Assembly: GCA_004194705.1 (NCBI GenBank)
Contig: SADC01000139.1
Span: 95,943 to 159,942 of the forward strand
Reading direction: 5' to 3'
Length of the DNA: 64,000 nt
DNA from: Ditylenchus dipsaci
Lineage: Eukaryota; Nematoda; Chromadorea; Rhabditida; Anguinidae
Every line of letters starts with the position of its first letter. Position 1 is the first letter of the stretch. Positions 11,041 to 22,185 of the stretch are shown here, in pieces. The translations under genes and the position numbers were made by a program. The notes beneath the pieces are model-generated. The model did no database searches and had not been told where the DNA came from. It saw only the letters and a program-made list of their open reading frames with translations.

Positions 11041-11896
11041 TGCTCTGTTTCCCATTCATCAATGGAACGTCAATGATTACATTCGCAAGGTCTTTATATG
11101 TGAAGAAATCACATTTGTTGCCGAAGAGCATCTCAGTCTCGTGAATTTATTCAGTTTTTTTGAAAACTTAGTACAAGACTTAGATTTACAGATAGGATTT
11201 TTTTTAATATTAGAAAAATGTCGCACGACAAATTCTAAAAATATTAGAAATTGTCGCGCGACAAATTCTAAAAATATTAGAATTTGTCTGGTAGCCGTAT
11301 TTGGCGCCCTCATAAGAAGACGCCTCCAAAAATTAGAAATACTCATAAGCGCCCCTCTGCACGGAAATCTTTAGTAAAAGGCGAAAGATTTTCTCGCTCG
11401 AATGCAGAGGGACCAGAGGTGACTAAATTATACAAAACTGAGCATAAATTCCCAATGGTCATCCACTTTGATATAGGTTTCCAGTCACGGCAGACGGTTA
11501 GAGAACACTTACTCAGATCAAAATAACACATAAATAAATGCAATTGAACCGAACATGTGCACTGACCTGGGCAGTGCCGAAAATGAAGCTTTTCGGCTCA
11601 TGCATTATCTCACATTGTTTCAAAATCTGAAAATCTATTTCGTTCATTCTTAGACAAAATGCCAATGTTTTGAAAGAGTCTTTTCCATAGTTTTCGGTTT
11701 TTTTTGCCGTTTTAGTGTATTTTCCCGTCGAAATATGAATTTTTTGAAACAGAATTACGCCATCTTAGCTATCTACAACACTTAGCACATCATACAGGAA
11801 GGCGTTACAGGGTCGAATTTTGCTATAAAATAACTCGTTTGAGCACTCAATATCGAATGCAAAAAATATAGAAAAAGTCAGACTGTACAGCAAAAG

Positions 11897-12400
11897 CTAC
11901 AATTCATTACGAATTAAAGTCAATAAAACATCTTCATCAAAACATCTTACTTCAGCATCATTTAACAAATTCCACACATAATAGTTATACGGGTGAGTCT
12001 GTAGATCGACATAAGGACCCAATTTATTTCTTGAAAGGAATAAACCTTTATTCCACCCGCAACACAACGGAAAAAAACAAATTTTCAAAAATAGAACAAA
12101 GAATAAAAATAAGCATTCCTTGAGACTTGCTGATCAATACCTCGCATTCGACGGAATTCTTTTCTTGGGCAAGGCATCAGCAGCAGGAGAGAAAAACTCG
12201 ACTGAAATTTTCATTGACGAGCTGATGAAATTTTTTTGTAGTCCGATTTTCTCAAATGAGTGATTAAATTAACTGATTCTCCACTAAACGCAAACTGAAG
12301 TCTCTTCATGTCGAGATTCCATTCGGCAAGAACTCCATTTTCAGCCAGCAGACGAGAAGAAGGATTGATTCCCGCACACCAAATCCATGTAAGAATGGTG
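11897..12400 (-). CDS. 3' exons of an unidentified gene
   Basis: Three minus-strand exons join in phase. The first is an exon ending near 12280 that reads GVLAEWNLDMKRLQFAF. The second is 12201-12141, reading EFFSPAADALPKKRIPSNA. The third is 12029-11897, reading GPYVDLQTHPYNYYVWNLL and ending at TAG. The last two exons have clean splice sites (AAATTTCAG, GCGAG/GTATTG, CCTTTCAAG) and compatible phases. Upstream, reading frames near 12430-12560 (EKAIEEDSQSLIRR) may be another exon, but I could not define its boundaries. I do not recognise the protein. It has no obvious signal peptide or membrane segment in the visible part. The 5' portion may be lost or lie beyond the repeats. Confidence 0.45.
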
Positions 12401-12599
12401 AATATAGGGGAAAATGAAGACTAACCTTCTAATTAATGACTGCGAGTCCTCTTCGATTGCCTTTTCTGTGTAAAAAAATAACTTTTCTATCGTTTTAGCA
12501 TATAAAAGTTCGGAATACGGTAAATGGAAAATTTTGAAAATTTCAAAATAAATAGACAATTTGTTAGTTTCCAATGTTATCATCTGCTCATATAATTTT

Positions 12600-13067
12600 C
12601 TTTTCCTGTATTATAACAGCATTAGAAAATTTTTCGCACTTAACCTCTAAAAATGTAATCTTGGTATCGAAAAAACCATAATTGTTTAAGAAAATAGTAA
12701 TTTCGAATATTAAAATGCGCGCGGAACAGCTTTATTATTCCAAAATAATTTGAAGTACATTTTTTTGAATTTTAAGTATTGTTTTGTTATTTTCGCCATT
12801 TATATTTCACATTAAATGGTAATTATTAAATTTTTGTGATCGAGATTGTTAACCGTTAACCGAATGTTCAAAAAAATGGCTAAAATAGCGCTCTTGTCTA
12901 TGTTGAGATCTCATTTTTTGTAAGTTTGTTACAATATAAGATAGCCTAAAATATGGGCTTACCAACGACACCAATGACCTTTTCGGCTTTTATCTTGATG
13001 TATCAATTTTCCGTAATCTTTCCGTCTGCATATTCATTTTTTTACCCAAAATAGCATTATAGAGGTA
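12600..13067. other. AT-rich intergenic DNA
   Basis: No gene, RNA or clear repeat was recognised. The sequence is A/T-rich with short ORFs only. Confidence 0.5.
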
Positions 13068-13270
13068 TTTAAAGGACCATGGTTTTTGCGCGCAGTGGCA
13101 TGTGTAAAATTAGAATTGGCGGGAGACACTTCTTTTTCGTCTGGCACTGTACTCTTTGGAGTCGTTCGAAATGACTCCAAAGAGTAGAGTTTGAGACGAA
13201 TGAGAAGTGTCCCACGCCAATTCAAAATTTTGCACATGCCGCTGCGCGCAAAAACCATCGTCCTTTTAAA
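13068..13270. mobile_element. TTTAAAGGACCATGG-type palindromic MITE
   Basis: TTTAAAGGACCATGGTTTTT at the left and its inverse at the right enclose mirrored blocks (GCGCGCAGTGGCATGTG, AATTGGCGGGAGACACTTC). A central hairpin is ACTCTTTGGAGTCGTTCG / CGAAATGACTCCAAAGAGT. Its close relative is at 14104. Confidence 0.85.
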
Positions 13271-13364
13271 TATAGGTGAAAAATTCACGCTTTTTACGGA
13301 GCCAATTTTGGCTTTCTGCCCGGGAAAAAAGGTGTAAACGAAATTTTGTGGGTGGCCTTATATC

Positions 13365-13950
13365 CGGACAATACTTTTTTCTCCGCCTAATTTACTTCTT
13401 TTTCCGCCTAAAACACTTTTTTCCGCCTAATTTTGATTCTCGACACGAAATCAACCATTTTTAAAATTTTTTGTGTGAAATTCAGGGGTGGGCAAAGACC
13501 AGATGGCTGGAGAACCACTCCGGAATATTGGTTTTTTGGGGTTTACTAAAGGGGGAGTAAACTTTTCGAGAAAAATAGATTGAGCGGATCAGATTTCGGG
13601 TCCGATCGGCTGAATCGCTCACAAATCCACCCTGAACCGCTCAAACCACCATAAACCTGGATTTGAGAGTGATTCAGCCGATCGGACTCAAAATCTGATC
13701 CGCTCAATCGATTTTTCTCAAAAAGTTTACTCTCCCTTAAGTAAACCCCCAAAAAACCAATAATTTTGGCCTTTTGGCCATTCCGGAGTGGGTCTCCAGC
13801 CATCTGGTCTTTGCCCACCCCTGAATTTCACACAAAAAGTTTTAAAAATGGTTGATTTCGTGTCGAGAATCAAAATTAGTCGGAAAAAAAAGTAAATTAG
13901 GCGGAAAAAGAAGTAAATTAGGCGTAGAAAAAAGTATTGTCCCTCATATA
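13365..13950. mobile_element. large palindrome with iterated arms and a nested hAT-like palindrome
   Basis: The outer arms repeat CCGCCTAATTTACTTCTTTT three to four times per side. The middle is a near-perfect palindrome starting CAGGGGTGGGCAAAGACC and ending with its inverse, a typical hAT-style end. Fragments of the inner sequence recur at 24120-24280. Confidence 0.75.
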
Positions 13951-14103
13951 CAAAGTTCGACTGTACTAATTTTTGCCGTAAATCTAAGCTTATCGAAGGG
14001 TTTTCTTAATGAAAAGACTGCTATGTACATAGCATGTACTACATACAGCAATGAATAAGCTTTAAATAAGGTATAACTACTATTTAAGAAAAATTAAAAT
14101 GCG

Positions 14104-14296
14104 TTAAAGGACCATGGTTTTTGCGCGCAGTGGAATGTGCAAAATTGGCGGGGGACACTTCTCTTTCGTCTATCAGTGTACTCTTTCGAGTCGTTTCGAA
14201 TTACTCGAAAGAGTACATCATTAGACGAAAGAGAAGTGTCCCCGCCAATTCAAATTTTGCACATTCCACTGCGCGCAAAAACCATGGTCCTTTAAA
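14104..14296. mobile_element. TTAA-flanked palindromic MITE
   Basis: TTAAAGGACCATGGTTTTTG and its inverse bound 193 bp. The inner blocks GGCGGGGGACACTTCTC / GAGAAGTGTCCCCGCC and a central ACTCTTTCGAGTCG hairpin are intact. This is one of the cleanest copies of the family. Confidence 0.88.
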
Positions 14297-14499
14297 ATTG
14301 GTCGATAGACCCACTTAGGAGACTGAGCGTTGACCAGAGAGCTACATTTCTAACATGTTGTAAGAGTTTGGGGCACATTTTTAGCCCACCCTAACTTGAG
14401 CCTTCATCTAGATACATAATTACTAGGGTCTGTAGGCGTCTATCGGCGCTTATGTCGTTCGGGAACATTAGTGTTTCGTATACTGTCTCTGTTGTTGGG

Positions 14500-14790
14500 T
14501 AGATCATCCACCCTAACTGTTAACCCACCTACTCTCTCTCGCCTACCCTCGCCTACCTCGCCTATCCTCGCTTATCTTCGCCTACCCTAGCCTACCCTTG
14601 CCCATCCTCGCCTATCCTCACCTATTTCGCAATAACGTACACCTGACCTGGTCCCCAGGGTGTACGTTATATCAAAAATTGACTGTAGAGATTCCACCTG
14701 GACACTTAACTATCCTATCTGGCTACCTAACCACCCCAACTGGCCATTTACCTACCCTACCTGGTAGAAAAGTGGGGTTGAACACAAAAA
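14500..14790 (+). repeat. degenerate tandem pyrimidine repeats
   Basis: First comes an imperfect roughly 10-bp unit CCTCGCCTAT (14525-14630), then a looser CTACCTGGCCAC-like run. A small palindrome CGTACACCTGACC / CCCAGGGTGTACG lies between them. I see no coding signal. Confidence 0.6.
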
Positions 14791-14796
14791 TCAACC

Positions 14797-14997
14797 TTAA
14801 AGGGCCATTGCCGTCCCCGACAACGAGAATTTCAAGTGTTTGAATTGGCGCGGGACAGTTCTCTTTCGTCTTTCATTTTACTCTTTTGAGTCATTCGAAG
14901 CAAGTCAAAAGAGTACAGTGCGAGACGAAAGAGAACTGTCCCGCGCGAATTCACACATTTGAAATTCTCGTTGTCGGGGACGGCAATGGCCTTTAAA
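14797..14997. mobile_element. TTAA-flanked palindromic MITE
   Basis: TTAAAGGGCCATTGCCGTCC and its inverse enclose GACAACGAGAATTTCAA, GGCGCGGGACAGTTCTC and a central CTTTTGAGTCATTCGAA hairpin. The right terminal TTTAAA (14992-14997) is shared with the next element. Confidence 0.88.
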
Positions 14998-15234
14998 GGG
15001 GCATGCTCGCCTAAGGTAAAATTTGTCCCCGCCAATTAAAACATTTTTCCGAATCATTGAACTTCTGTACGTATTTTTCAACTTGGTTCCTAACAAAACT
15101 ATACCTAAAATTAAATTCTAGGCCTTATTTTGTTAGAAACTAAGCTGAAAAATTTGCATAGAAGTTCAATGATTCGGAAAATTTTTTGAATTGGCGGGGA
15201 AAAATTGTAAAACAGGTGAGCATGCCTTTTTAAA
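14992..15234. mobile_element. TTTAAA-flanked MITE abutting its neighbour
   Basis: TTTAAAGGGGCATGCTCGCC to GAGCATGCCTTTTTAAA. Mirrored blocks are TTTGTCCCCGCCAATT and AACAAAACTATACCTAAAAT. It starts in the same TTTAAA that ends 14797-14997. Confidence 0.85.
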
Positions 15235-15501
15235 TCGAGGCTAAAATCGACCATCTCCAATTTGGAGGGCAAAGAAAAAAATTTTAGAAGCAACTTCAAT
15301 TATACGTGTTTCTGCTTAAAAGAAAGTCAAGATGTTGAGCTTGAGGGTTTCGGGAAGATATCCGACATTAAATTGCAAAAACTGGCCGAAAATTGGGTCG
15401 CAATTTGCGACCCAATTCGCGACTCGCAAAACAATAACTTCATAAAAGGTGTGACGGACGGAATCCACCCCCCCCCCGACCCAAATACTATATAGAGATG
15501 C

Positions 15502-15726
15502 GGGGAGGAGTATATTGGGCCTTTTCAAATTGGGCAAATTCAAATTGGGCCAATGCAAATTGGGCCAAAATCAATTTGCGCCAATGCAAACTGTGCCAAT
15601 TTCAAATCGGGCCAATGAAAATTGGGCCTAAATCAAATTGGGCCAATGCAAATTGAAATGGGCCCAATTTGAAATGGGCCCAATTTGAATTGGCCCGATT
15701 TGAAAAGGCCCAATCTAGTCCTCCCC
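15502..15726. mobile_element. 225-bp iterated-arm MITE with perfect 8-bp target duplication
   Basis: GGGGAGGAGTATATTGGGCC and GGCCCAATCTAGTCCTCCCC are the ends. AGAGATGC is found directly on both sides (15494-15501 and 15727-15734). The arms are built from repeats of CAAATTGGGCCAATG. An 8-bp duplication is typical of hAT-type integration. Confidence 0.88.
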
Positions 15727-16193
15727 AGAGATGCACCAAAAATAAAAATAAATGAAAAACGCGCGAATTCAAACATTTTTTGGAATAAATGAAATTTTAG
15801 AACCTGAAATGTGACCAATGAAAATTTTTTTGCGAAAAAAGGCGAAAACATATGGGTGTTATTTAATTTTCCCACTAATTACAGCAAATCACAGGTTGAT
15901 AAAGATTTTCTGGTAATCAACCGCCACATCAACCATCAACCGGTTGATTGGTCCTTGGTTGATCAATCTGTTGATGAAAGTGATCAACCGGTGGCCCACC
16001 GGCGAATAAACCGGTTGATAATGCCGGTTGGTTCAGCAAGACTGATGATAATTTCGCTACCTCCTGGGCCCGTTTTCACTTGCTTCTTCAAACATCGAAT
16101 CGAAAATGGCCCGCGCCATCCTGTTCAGCACATACTGTTCTGCCCGTTGTCGCAATTCGGTTTTCCGTGTTTATATTCATACAAATTTAGAAA

Positions 16194-19100
16194 ATGGAAG
16201 AAGATCTAGATGTTGGTGATTCCTACGGCAAATGAGTAAGTTAACCTTTTTTAAAGTTGCACCGAAACTCCGACACTTCGATTTCCGACTTCAGGCCTTG
16301 CGGCTGAAACAATTTTTTTGTAGAAAACTAATTCGCCACATTTTGGTAAATAAAAGCCATGGGAATTAATCCCCGCCTTGCTGAGGTACAGAAATGAGAT
16401 TTTTTTGCATTGTCGAGAAAATTTTCCCTTTCCTAGTATCTTGTATCTATGTAGGTATAATTAAAATCGTAATTTTTAGGCATTGATTGGTTCAAAGAGA
16501 GACTCGCGGACTTTAACTTCACTCTGGACGAAGATTTCGAAGAGGAGATACTGAACACTTGTAATGTTTTCTTTTTAAGCCTTTTGGTTTTTCGGTGAAT
16601 CCATCAAGTTTTCTGACTCGACAACCTGTTTGACTTATTTTTTCACCAATTTTCTTAAGTGAATGGCATCAGCGTATTGCACAAGATCAAGAATGACGAC
16701 GTAGTCGATTCAGTCACCGCTTTATTGCTTAACCAAAAGAAAGATGAGCTGAGCATGCACATTGTGGATGACTTCAAAAATTCGGTAATTTTGAGCCCAC
16801 TCTGTTTGATCAACAATTTTCCTCATTTATCTTCCAGGTGAGCACCAAACAAAAGCAGAAACCAGTTTCGGCGAATTCAAACATCAAAGAGGCGCAGGCT
16901 ATTTTGCAAAGGTATATTCATAAAGCCATCATCGTGATAAATTGAGCTAAAATAATCGTGTTTAGATCGATACTCAAAGAAATCCCTATTCTCGGTGCGG
17001 GCACAGAATTCGAAGACACCTATGATTTTGCTCTAGAAGACCTTGACATCTCTATTGCACCAATACCAGGGTAAGTCTTAATTGGGAGGTCATATTCTTA
17101 GATGTGTCTAGTAGCAAGTAGGGGAGGAATATTTTTGGTGTGGTGACTACATCACTCTTCGTACTGCTCAACTATATTTGGGCGTAGGATTGGAATCCCA
17201 TGGGATTCCCGGGATTGGAATCCCAGAAATTTTGGAAATCCCAATCCAAAATCCCAAACTTTCATAGTCCGAATTCAAAATCCCACCAGTTCACATTTCG
17301 AAAATCTCAAAATCTCCAAAAGTCCCCAAATAAATTTATTTGGTCTCGAAACTATTTTTTTTTATTTCACATGACTTTTGTGTGTTTTTTTTGAAACAAC
17401 AACCAAAGGGGCCAGCTCGATCCGAACACCGCAGAAAAGCTAATATTTTTGAACAAAGCTTTGAGTATGTTAACTTCTCGTATTGATTGTTTTTTGTTGT
17501 TTGAAATTGATTAAAATCGTTGGATAGTTATAAACTGTTTGAATTTGAAATAAGTCCCAAATCCAACTGGGATTCCCAGAATTTTGGAAATTCCAATCCA
17601 GAATCCCAAAATTTAATATAATTTCGAAAATTCCAATCCCAAATCCCAAAAAAAACAAGAACGCCCAAGTATATGCTCAACCCTTACTTCGGCAGAATAG
17701 AAATGCCATAACGATCCCAGATTGTTTGGTTTTAAAAGTTTTTCTTTTTCCCTGAAGGCTTTTTGAGCAACATTGCCGTGTTACCCTATTATGTCGTCAA
17801 AACCACGTCTCATATAATTTTTATAATTTTTTTAGAAAAGCTCACATAGCCTTTGACAAAGTCAAAATCTCATATGTTGGCTCCTCGTTCTCTCCAAGCG
17901 ATGAAACCGATGCGATGGACATAGATGAACTTCCATCTTTGAAAATACTCAGTGATTGCACGGCCAGCTCTTTCGGCTATGGTGACAACGGGGCATTCAA
18001 TTTGTGCGGTGATAATTCTAACTTTTGAAAAGTAAATTTTATTAATATCTGTTTTGTAGAAATATTCGAAGAAGACGCTAAAGCATCTGAAATCGGTGAA
18101 GAAAAGGTATTTGTTTCTATTTAGCAACGATGCTAGTGATGGTCATATCCAGGCAAATGAGTAAAAAATTTGACCAGGGGACTTTTACCATTTTGTGCAG
18201 TTGTTTTTAAATTTTGAAAAGTCGAAAGTACTCGGTGTCCCTTAATAGGCATAAATCTTTTTTACAAGGAGTGACTAAGAAACCTGCCTTTGATCTACTT
18301 ACAGCCAAATGTGTGTTTTCCAGGAAGCTGGCATTCCTGTCGTGCTCTCTGGAAATCTTGTTGCGACAGATGGTTCAAAACTGAATTTCGAGAATGCTGG
18401 CTTGTATACAAGTTCTAAAATTATCCCGGTCAATTTTGATTGTATTGACCATGTTGCGCTCTTTCCTGGCAAGGTAGTTAGTTTGTCATAAGTGCCCTAA
18501 CACAGTTGAAATCTGCTTTTTAAGCATGTGACCGTGCGAGGTGAGTACAATGACAAAAAGGAATTTATTGCGCAGAGCATCATACAGTCATCCAATTTAC
18601 CGCCTGCTAAGTTGAATCATAATGGCCAGCGATGTAAGATTATTGAATCGCGGGAATGATGTTTTTTCATGACATCGTTTTAGCTCGGATCAAAGTAATC
18701 ACTGCAGCCGGACCTTTTTCGCTCAAAGAAGATGATGTATCATTTGCAAAGTTAGTTGAGCATGCGATTCGCTACAGTGCTAATGCCCTTGTTATGGTAA
18801 TATTTGCCAATAAAATATCGAATTGTTTCTCATTTATTGGTCAAATTTAGGTTGGCCCTTTTCTAAAGGATGACTTCGAAGCAAATGGAGCTTTGTCACC
18901 AGAGGAGATATTCCAGCAACATTTACAAACAATCTCCAAGTTGGTTTCAAAGCTCAAACTTCGGGTATTCATTATTCCGTGTCATTCAGGTAGTCTTACA
19001 CAATTTGGGGGCAAGTCGAAGAATCAAAGTCTTTTTGTTTCAGACATAAACGCGCTTCCTCTGTTCCCTACGCCACCATATTTATTGCCTGAATTTTTAC

Positions 19101-19853
19101 TGGCTGATGTAGGTATTTCAAGGGTGAAATATAATGACTGAATGTTTAATTTTAGAACGTGACAGTCTTAGGTATGGCCTTTGCTTGGAAACTTTTTCAT
19201 CAAATTCTTTTTTGCTTTAGGGGACCCAGCAATTTTCGAAGTCGGTGGAATCCAGTTTGCAGTTTCTGCATGTCTGTTTTTATTTAGATTGGTAGTGACT
19301 TCTTTATTCATTTGTTAAAAATTTCAGCGGAGGTCATTTGCCACCTAAGTAAGCGAGAAATATATAAGTTTGAGGAAATGGAGAATTTAAATGAGGATCG
19401 TATGTCTCGCCTTATTGGTCATTTGTTTTCGTAAGTATTCCTGTCGTGACCAGCTTACTATTTATACTTTTCATAGCTCGAAATCGTTGTATCCTCTCTA
19501 TCCTGCTGATGCTAGTTTACCATTTGTATTGAAGAAAAGCAAACAGAAAATCACATTGCTAGAAAGACCGCATGTTTTAATCCTACCATCTGTTTTACAG
19601 GTTTGTATTTTCATGGTGGTCAAGATAAAAATCATTTTCATTTTAGCCATGTGTCAAGGTGGCAGTTTTGATGATTATTCGTAATTTTTGTTATTTTATG
19701 GTTATCTAGGTGGTTGAAGATTGTATTTGTGTAAATCCTGGGCGATTCATACGTGGAAAATCTGGTGGAACCTTTGCTAGCATGGAAATAGATGTCAGCT
19801 CTTCGGTCGTTGATTCAGTTGCTCCGCACAGTGAAGTGAACATTGGTCAATAA
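16194..19853 (+). CDS. pola2: DNA polymerase alpha subunit B (POLA2), 17 exons
   Basis: This is the B subunit of the polymerase alpha-primase complex, which starts DNA synthesis in the nucleus. Seventeen exons keep phase throughout, about 546 aa: 16194-16215, 16480-16560, 16660-16784, 16838-16911, 16966-17070, 17836-18008, 18060-18106, 18324-18473, 18525-18633, 18684-18796, 18851-18989, 19044-19108, 19156-19171, 19221-19271, 19328-19430, 19477-19600 and 19710-19853. Family landmarks are the helical N-terminus (IDWFKERLADF), the OB-fold region (DHVALFPGKVV), the inactive phos-phoesterase-like core (VGPFLKDDFEANG, VFIIPCHS) and the C-terminus (HVLILPSVLQ, CVNPGRFIRGKSGGTFA). Human POLA2 is about 600 aa, so this copy is slightly short, mainly in the linker. 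Exon 1 is the least certain: I use donor GTTG/GTGATT because reading on to 16235 meets a TGA. Intron 5 carries a MITE. Confidence 0.93.
17181..17669. mobile_element. iterated-arm element in POLA2 intron 5
   Basis: GGGCGTAGGATTGGAATCCC at the left and ACGCCCAA at the right bound arms made of GGATTGGAATCCC / CCAATCCAAAATCCC-like repeats. It lies wholly inside the 765-nt intron and does not touch the splice sites. Confidence 0.65.
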
Positions 19854-19937
19854 TGCTTGTTTTAGCCATTTATTACTATTTGAGATCTTCGTACTTACGA
19901 TTGTTGCTATATTTGACCAGCAATGTTTGGAGTATGT

Positions 19938-19943
19938 AATAAA
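19938..19943 (+). terminator. POLA2 poly(A) signal
   Basis: AATAAA lies 85 bases after the POLA2 stop and is the first such hexamer downstream. Confidence 0.5.
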
Positions 19944-20069
19944 GATTGACTTGTCCAGACTGATTAATTTTTTTTGAAAATATTGCATCAGCCCTAGGTG
20001 CAATGTTAATCAGGTGAATTCGCGTAAGTTGTCGGGTGTAGTTTGCTGATTTTGGCGTTACTTTTTCTT

Positions 20070-20197
20070 AGGGTTTGGTGATCGCCAATTTAACCGGCTA
20101 ATTTAGCGCTAATTTGGGGTAATTTAGGCTAATTTAGGGTAATTTAGGCTAAATTAGCGCCAAATTAGCCGGCTTAATTAGCCATCACCCAACCCTA
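20070..20197. mobile_element. short palindromic MITE of GGCTAATTTA repeats
   Basis: AGGGTTTGGTGATCGCCAA faces ATTAGCCATCACCCAACCCT. The interior is a run of TAATTTAGG units reading into its inverse. Confidence 0.65.
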
Positions 20198-20459
20198 CTT
20201 TTTACCCAGAAACCATGTGTTGCATTATTTTTTTCACTTTTTTCGTGATGGAACCTTTGTCGGAGCCGGGTACGTGACGTTTGATCGAAAAACCGTTTGA
20301 TCGAAAATCCGTTTGATCGAAAACCGTTTCATCGAAAACCGTTTGACCGAAAACCGTTTGATCGAAAACCGTTTTATCGAAAGGGACGTTTGATCGAAAG
20401 GGACGTTTCGTCGAAAATAATTTTCATATGGCAGTCAAACCGTGTATACAAAATTGTCA

Positions 20460-20780
20460 TTGCCTTCATCGCAATTTATTTTATCTCTAAACGCACACTA
20501 ATTCACGCACTTCTGAAAAGGCATGTTTCCCCGATAGATGTCTGCCATCCGGGGCTGCGGAAATTTATCCATGCTCTTCGAGTGGTTCAGCAAGGTCGTG
20601 ATCAGAAGTACATCCAATGGCAAGCGGGGAAACGTCTAAAAGGAAAGCGAATGAAATACGTAGAAGCCGATGTCGAATTCTCTTTATCGTGCAGGACTAC
20701 GAGAGATGGAGCACAGAAGAATTTTTAAAGGGGATTGCTAACAATTTTGAAATGGAAAAAATGAGTTTTTTTTGTTTGTT
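20460..20780 (+). pseudogene. C-terminal fragment of a FLYWCH-type MULE transposase
   Basis: One frame reads CHPGLRKFIHALRVVQQ and QWQAGKRLKGKRMKYVEAD. A +1 frame continues CRILFIVQDYERWSTEEFLK and GIANNF. The order (Cys-His-Pro, Phe..Leu..Gln, Gly, Tyr..Asp, then IV..Y and a terminal IA.N) matches the tail of FLYWCH-linked MULE proteins as I remember them. A frameshift near 20650 and the lack of a catalytic core mean it is dead. Confidence 0.55.
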
Positions 20781-21029
20781 CACGTGTTATGTCATTCAAT
20801 AAAAAAGGCTTTGAATGTGGGAATGATCAGATGGGTGGTTTCAAAAGACAAAAGTTTTTAGTGACGTTCAAAACAAATTAATTCTCGTTTTCCTTAATTA
20901 AAAAGGTTCTTTACAGGGAAACGTCCCTTACGGGGACGCCTAAAAGAACAGGATTTCGTGTGCGTGAATTATTTTACGTTTAGAGATAAAATAAATAGGG
21001 ACGAAACAACCTTGGAACGAAACGGCTTC

Positions 21030-21165
21030 TAAAAATTGATGTAGTGGTTGCTGGTTTGAATCCACCTGGGCGCATACCTTTAATATTATAATTTTGAGTG
21101 TTTGAGTAGTTAGAGGTCCATATACTCATCACCAAGGTTGTTGGTTCGAACCCCTCTGGGTGCAA
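21030..21165 (+). repeat. two tRNA-derived fragments
   Basis: GGTTGCTGGTTTGAATCCAC..CTGGGCGCA (about 21045-21075) and GGTTGTTGGTTCGAACCCC..CTGGGTGCA (about 21136-21163) share a T-arm/B-box and a 3' tail. The second also has a D-arm-like GAGTAGTTAGAGGTC. A third relative is at 31372. Confidence 0.45.
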
Positions 21166-21756
21166 TCAGTCCAGACTAGAGGTCTTCGATTCATGGTCCT
21201 AGTCGGTCTTAGTTGCTGAGCAATATTGGGAAATGATTGGGAATGCAAGTATGTTAAGTGCCCTTGAAAAAATTATTTTCGATGAAACGTCCCTTTCGAT
21301 CAAACGGCTTTCGATCAAACGGCTTTCGACCAAACGGCTTTCGATCAAACGGTTTTCGATCGAACGGATTTTCGATCAAACGGTTTTTCGATCAAACGTC
21401 CGTGTCCCGTCGGAGCCTCCTGCATAATGTATCAATTTTAAGTTGGTTGTTAGATTTGTACGGGGCGGCGCAATTTTTTCGGGCGAATGAATTGGCCATA
21501 ACTTGTTTAACATTGAATATTTCGATGAGATCTTTTTCACTCGAAAGCTGAGATGTTAAGCGTTTAATCACTGGGCTTTGGGCTATTTAATACTAGCTTA
21601 ATGAGAATGTTAGGGGAAATAGGTTTTTTGCCTATTGGAAGTATATGTCTGTTGTAATAAGAATTTTTCAACATATTTGGTACAAATTGATTTCCTAACT
21701 TCTCAGCTTACGAATGATAAAATATCTTGTTGAAATATGATAATTAAAAAAGGATC

Positions 21757-22185
21757 AAATTGAATTTCCCCACCAAAAGTGTGAAATTCCCCACCAAATT
21801 ACTGAATTTCCCCACCAAATTTTTAAAACGACCATATCTCAGTGTTTTCTTATCATTTTTTATTTTTTTCAGACCAGCATGCAGCCCTACTCTTCTAGTT
21901 TCTAATGAGACATCAACCGAACTGTTATAATTTAAAAAACATTGAGAAAAGTTGGTTTTTATAAAACAACTTCTTGTTTTATGTAAACTATTTTTCTCAA
22001 TGTTTTTTAAATTATAACAGTTCGGTTGATGGCTCATTAGAAACTAGAAGAGTAGGGCTGCATGCTGGTCTGAAAAAATAAAAAAATGATAAGAAAACAC
22101 TGAGATATAATCGTTTTAAAAATTTGGTGGGGAAATTCAGTAATTTGGTGGGGAATTTCACACTTTTGGTGGGGAAATTCACATA
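21757..22185. mobile_element. 429-bp near-perfect palindrome with iterated GAATTTCCCCACCAAA arms
   Basis: Three GAATTTCCCCACCAAA-type units at each end point inward. The rest of the arms (for example ACATTGAGAAAAGTTGG, CAGACCAGCATGCAGCC) is also mirrored around a centre near 21970. No target duplication was identified. Confidence 0.8.

Larger units (their letters stand above)
9139..11540. mobile_element. Mutator-like (MULE) element with long inverted ends
   Basis: About 230 bp of near-identical inverted ends (9150-9380 and 11300-11535) share blocks such as GGCAGACGGTTAGAGAACAC and AAGACGCCTCCAAAAATTAG. Both arms continue inward with repeats of AGAATTTGTCGCGCGACA (9895-10020 and 11215-11290). 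Between them lies a FLYWCH/MULE transposase remnant. Two other MITEs are nested in the left arm. I could not define a clean 9-bp target duplication. Confidence 0.78.
20268..21408. mobile_element. MULE-derived element with iterated arms and 9-bp target duplication
   Basis: GTCGGAGCC is repeated exactly at 20259-20267 and 21409-21417. The arms are tandem copies of TTTGATCGAAAACCG (about eight per side, inverted on the right). The interior holds the C-terminal part of a MULE transposase and two tRNA-like fragments. A 9-bp duplication is the hallmark of Mutator-type insertion. Confidence 0.85.

Noticed and set aside
15811..16209. 132-codon plus-strand ORF upstream of POLA2
   Set aside because: Ends inside POLA2 exon 1 in another frame, low-complexity start, no splice or family evidence.
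16194..16235. POLA2 first exon running to the GTAAGT donor at 16236
   Set aside because: In frame it meets TGA before the donor, and phase does not fit exon 2; the GTTG/GTGATT donor at 16215 restores phase.
20281..20410. Evenly spaced short repeats resembling a CRISPR array (also 42881, 49790, 43828)
   Set aside because: Units are contiguous or degenerate with no unique spacers, appear as inverted arms of transposons, and the genome is eukaryotic.
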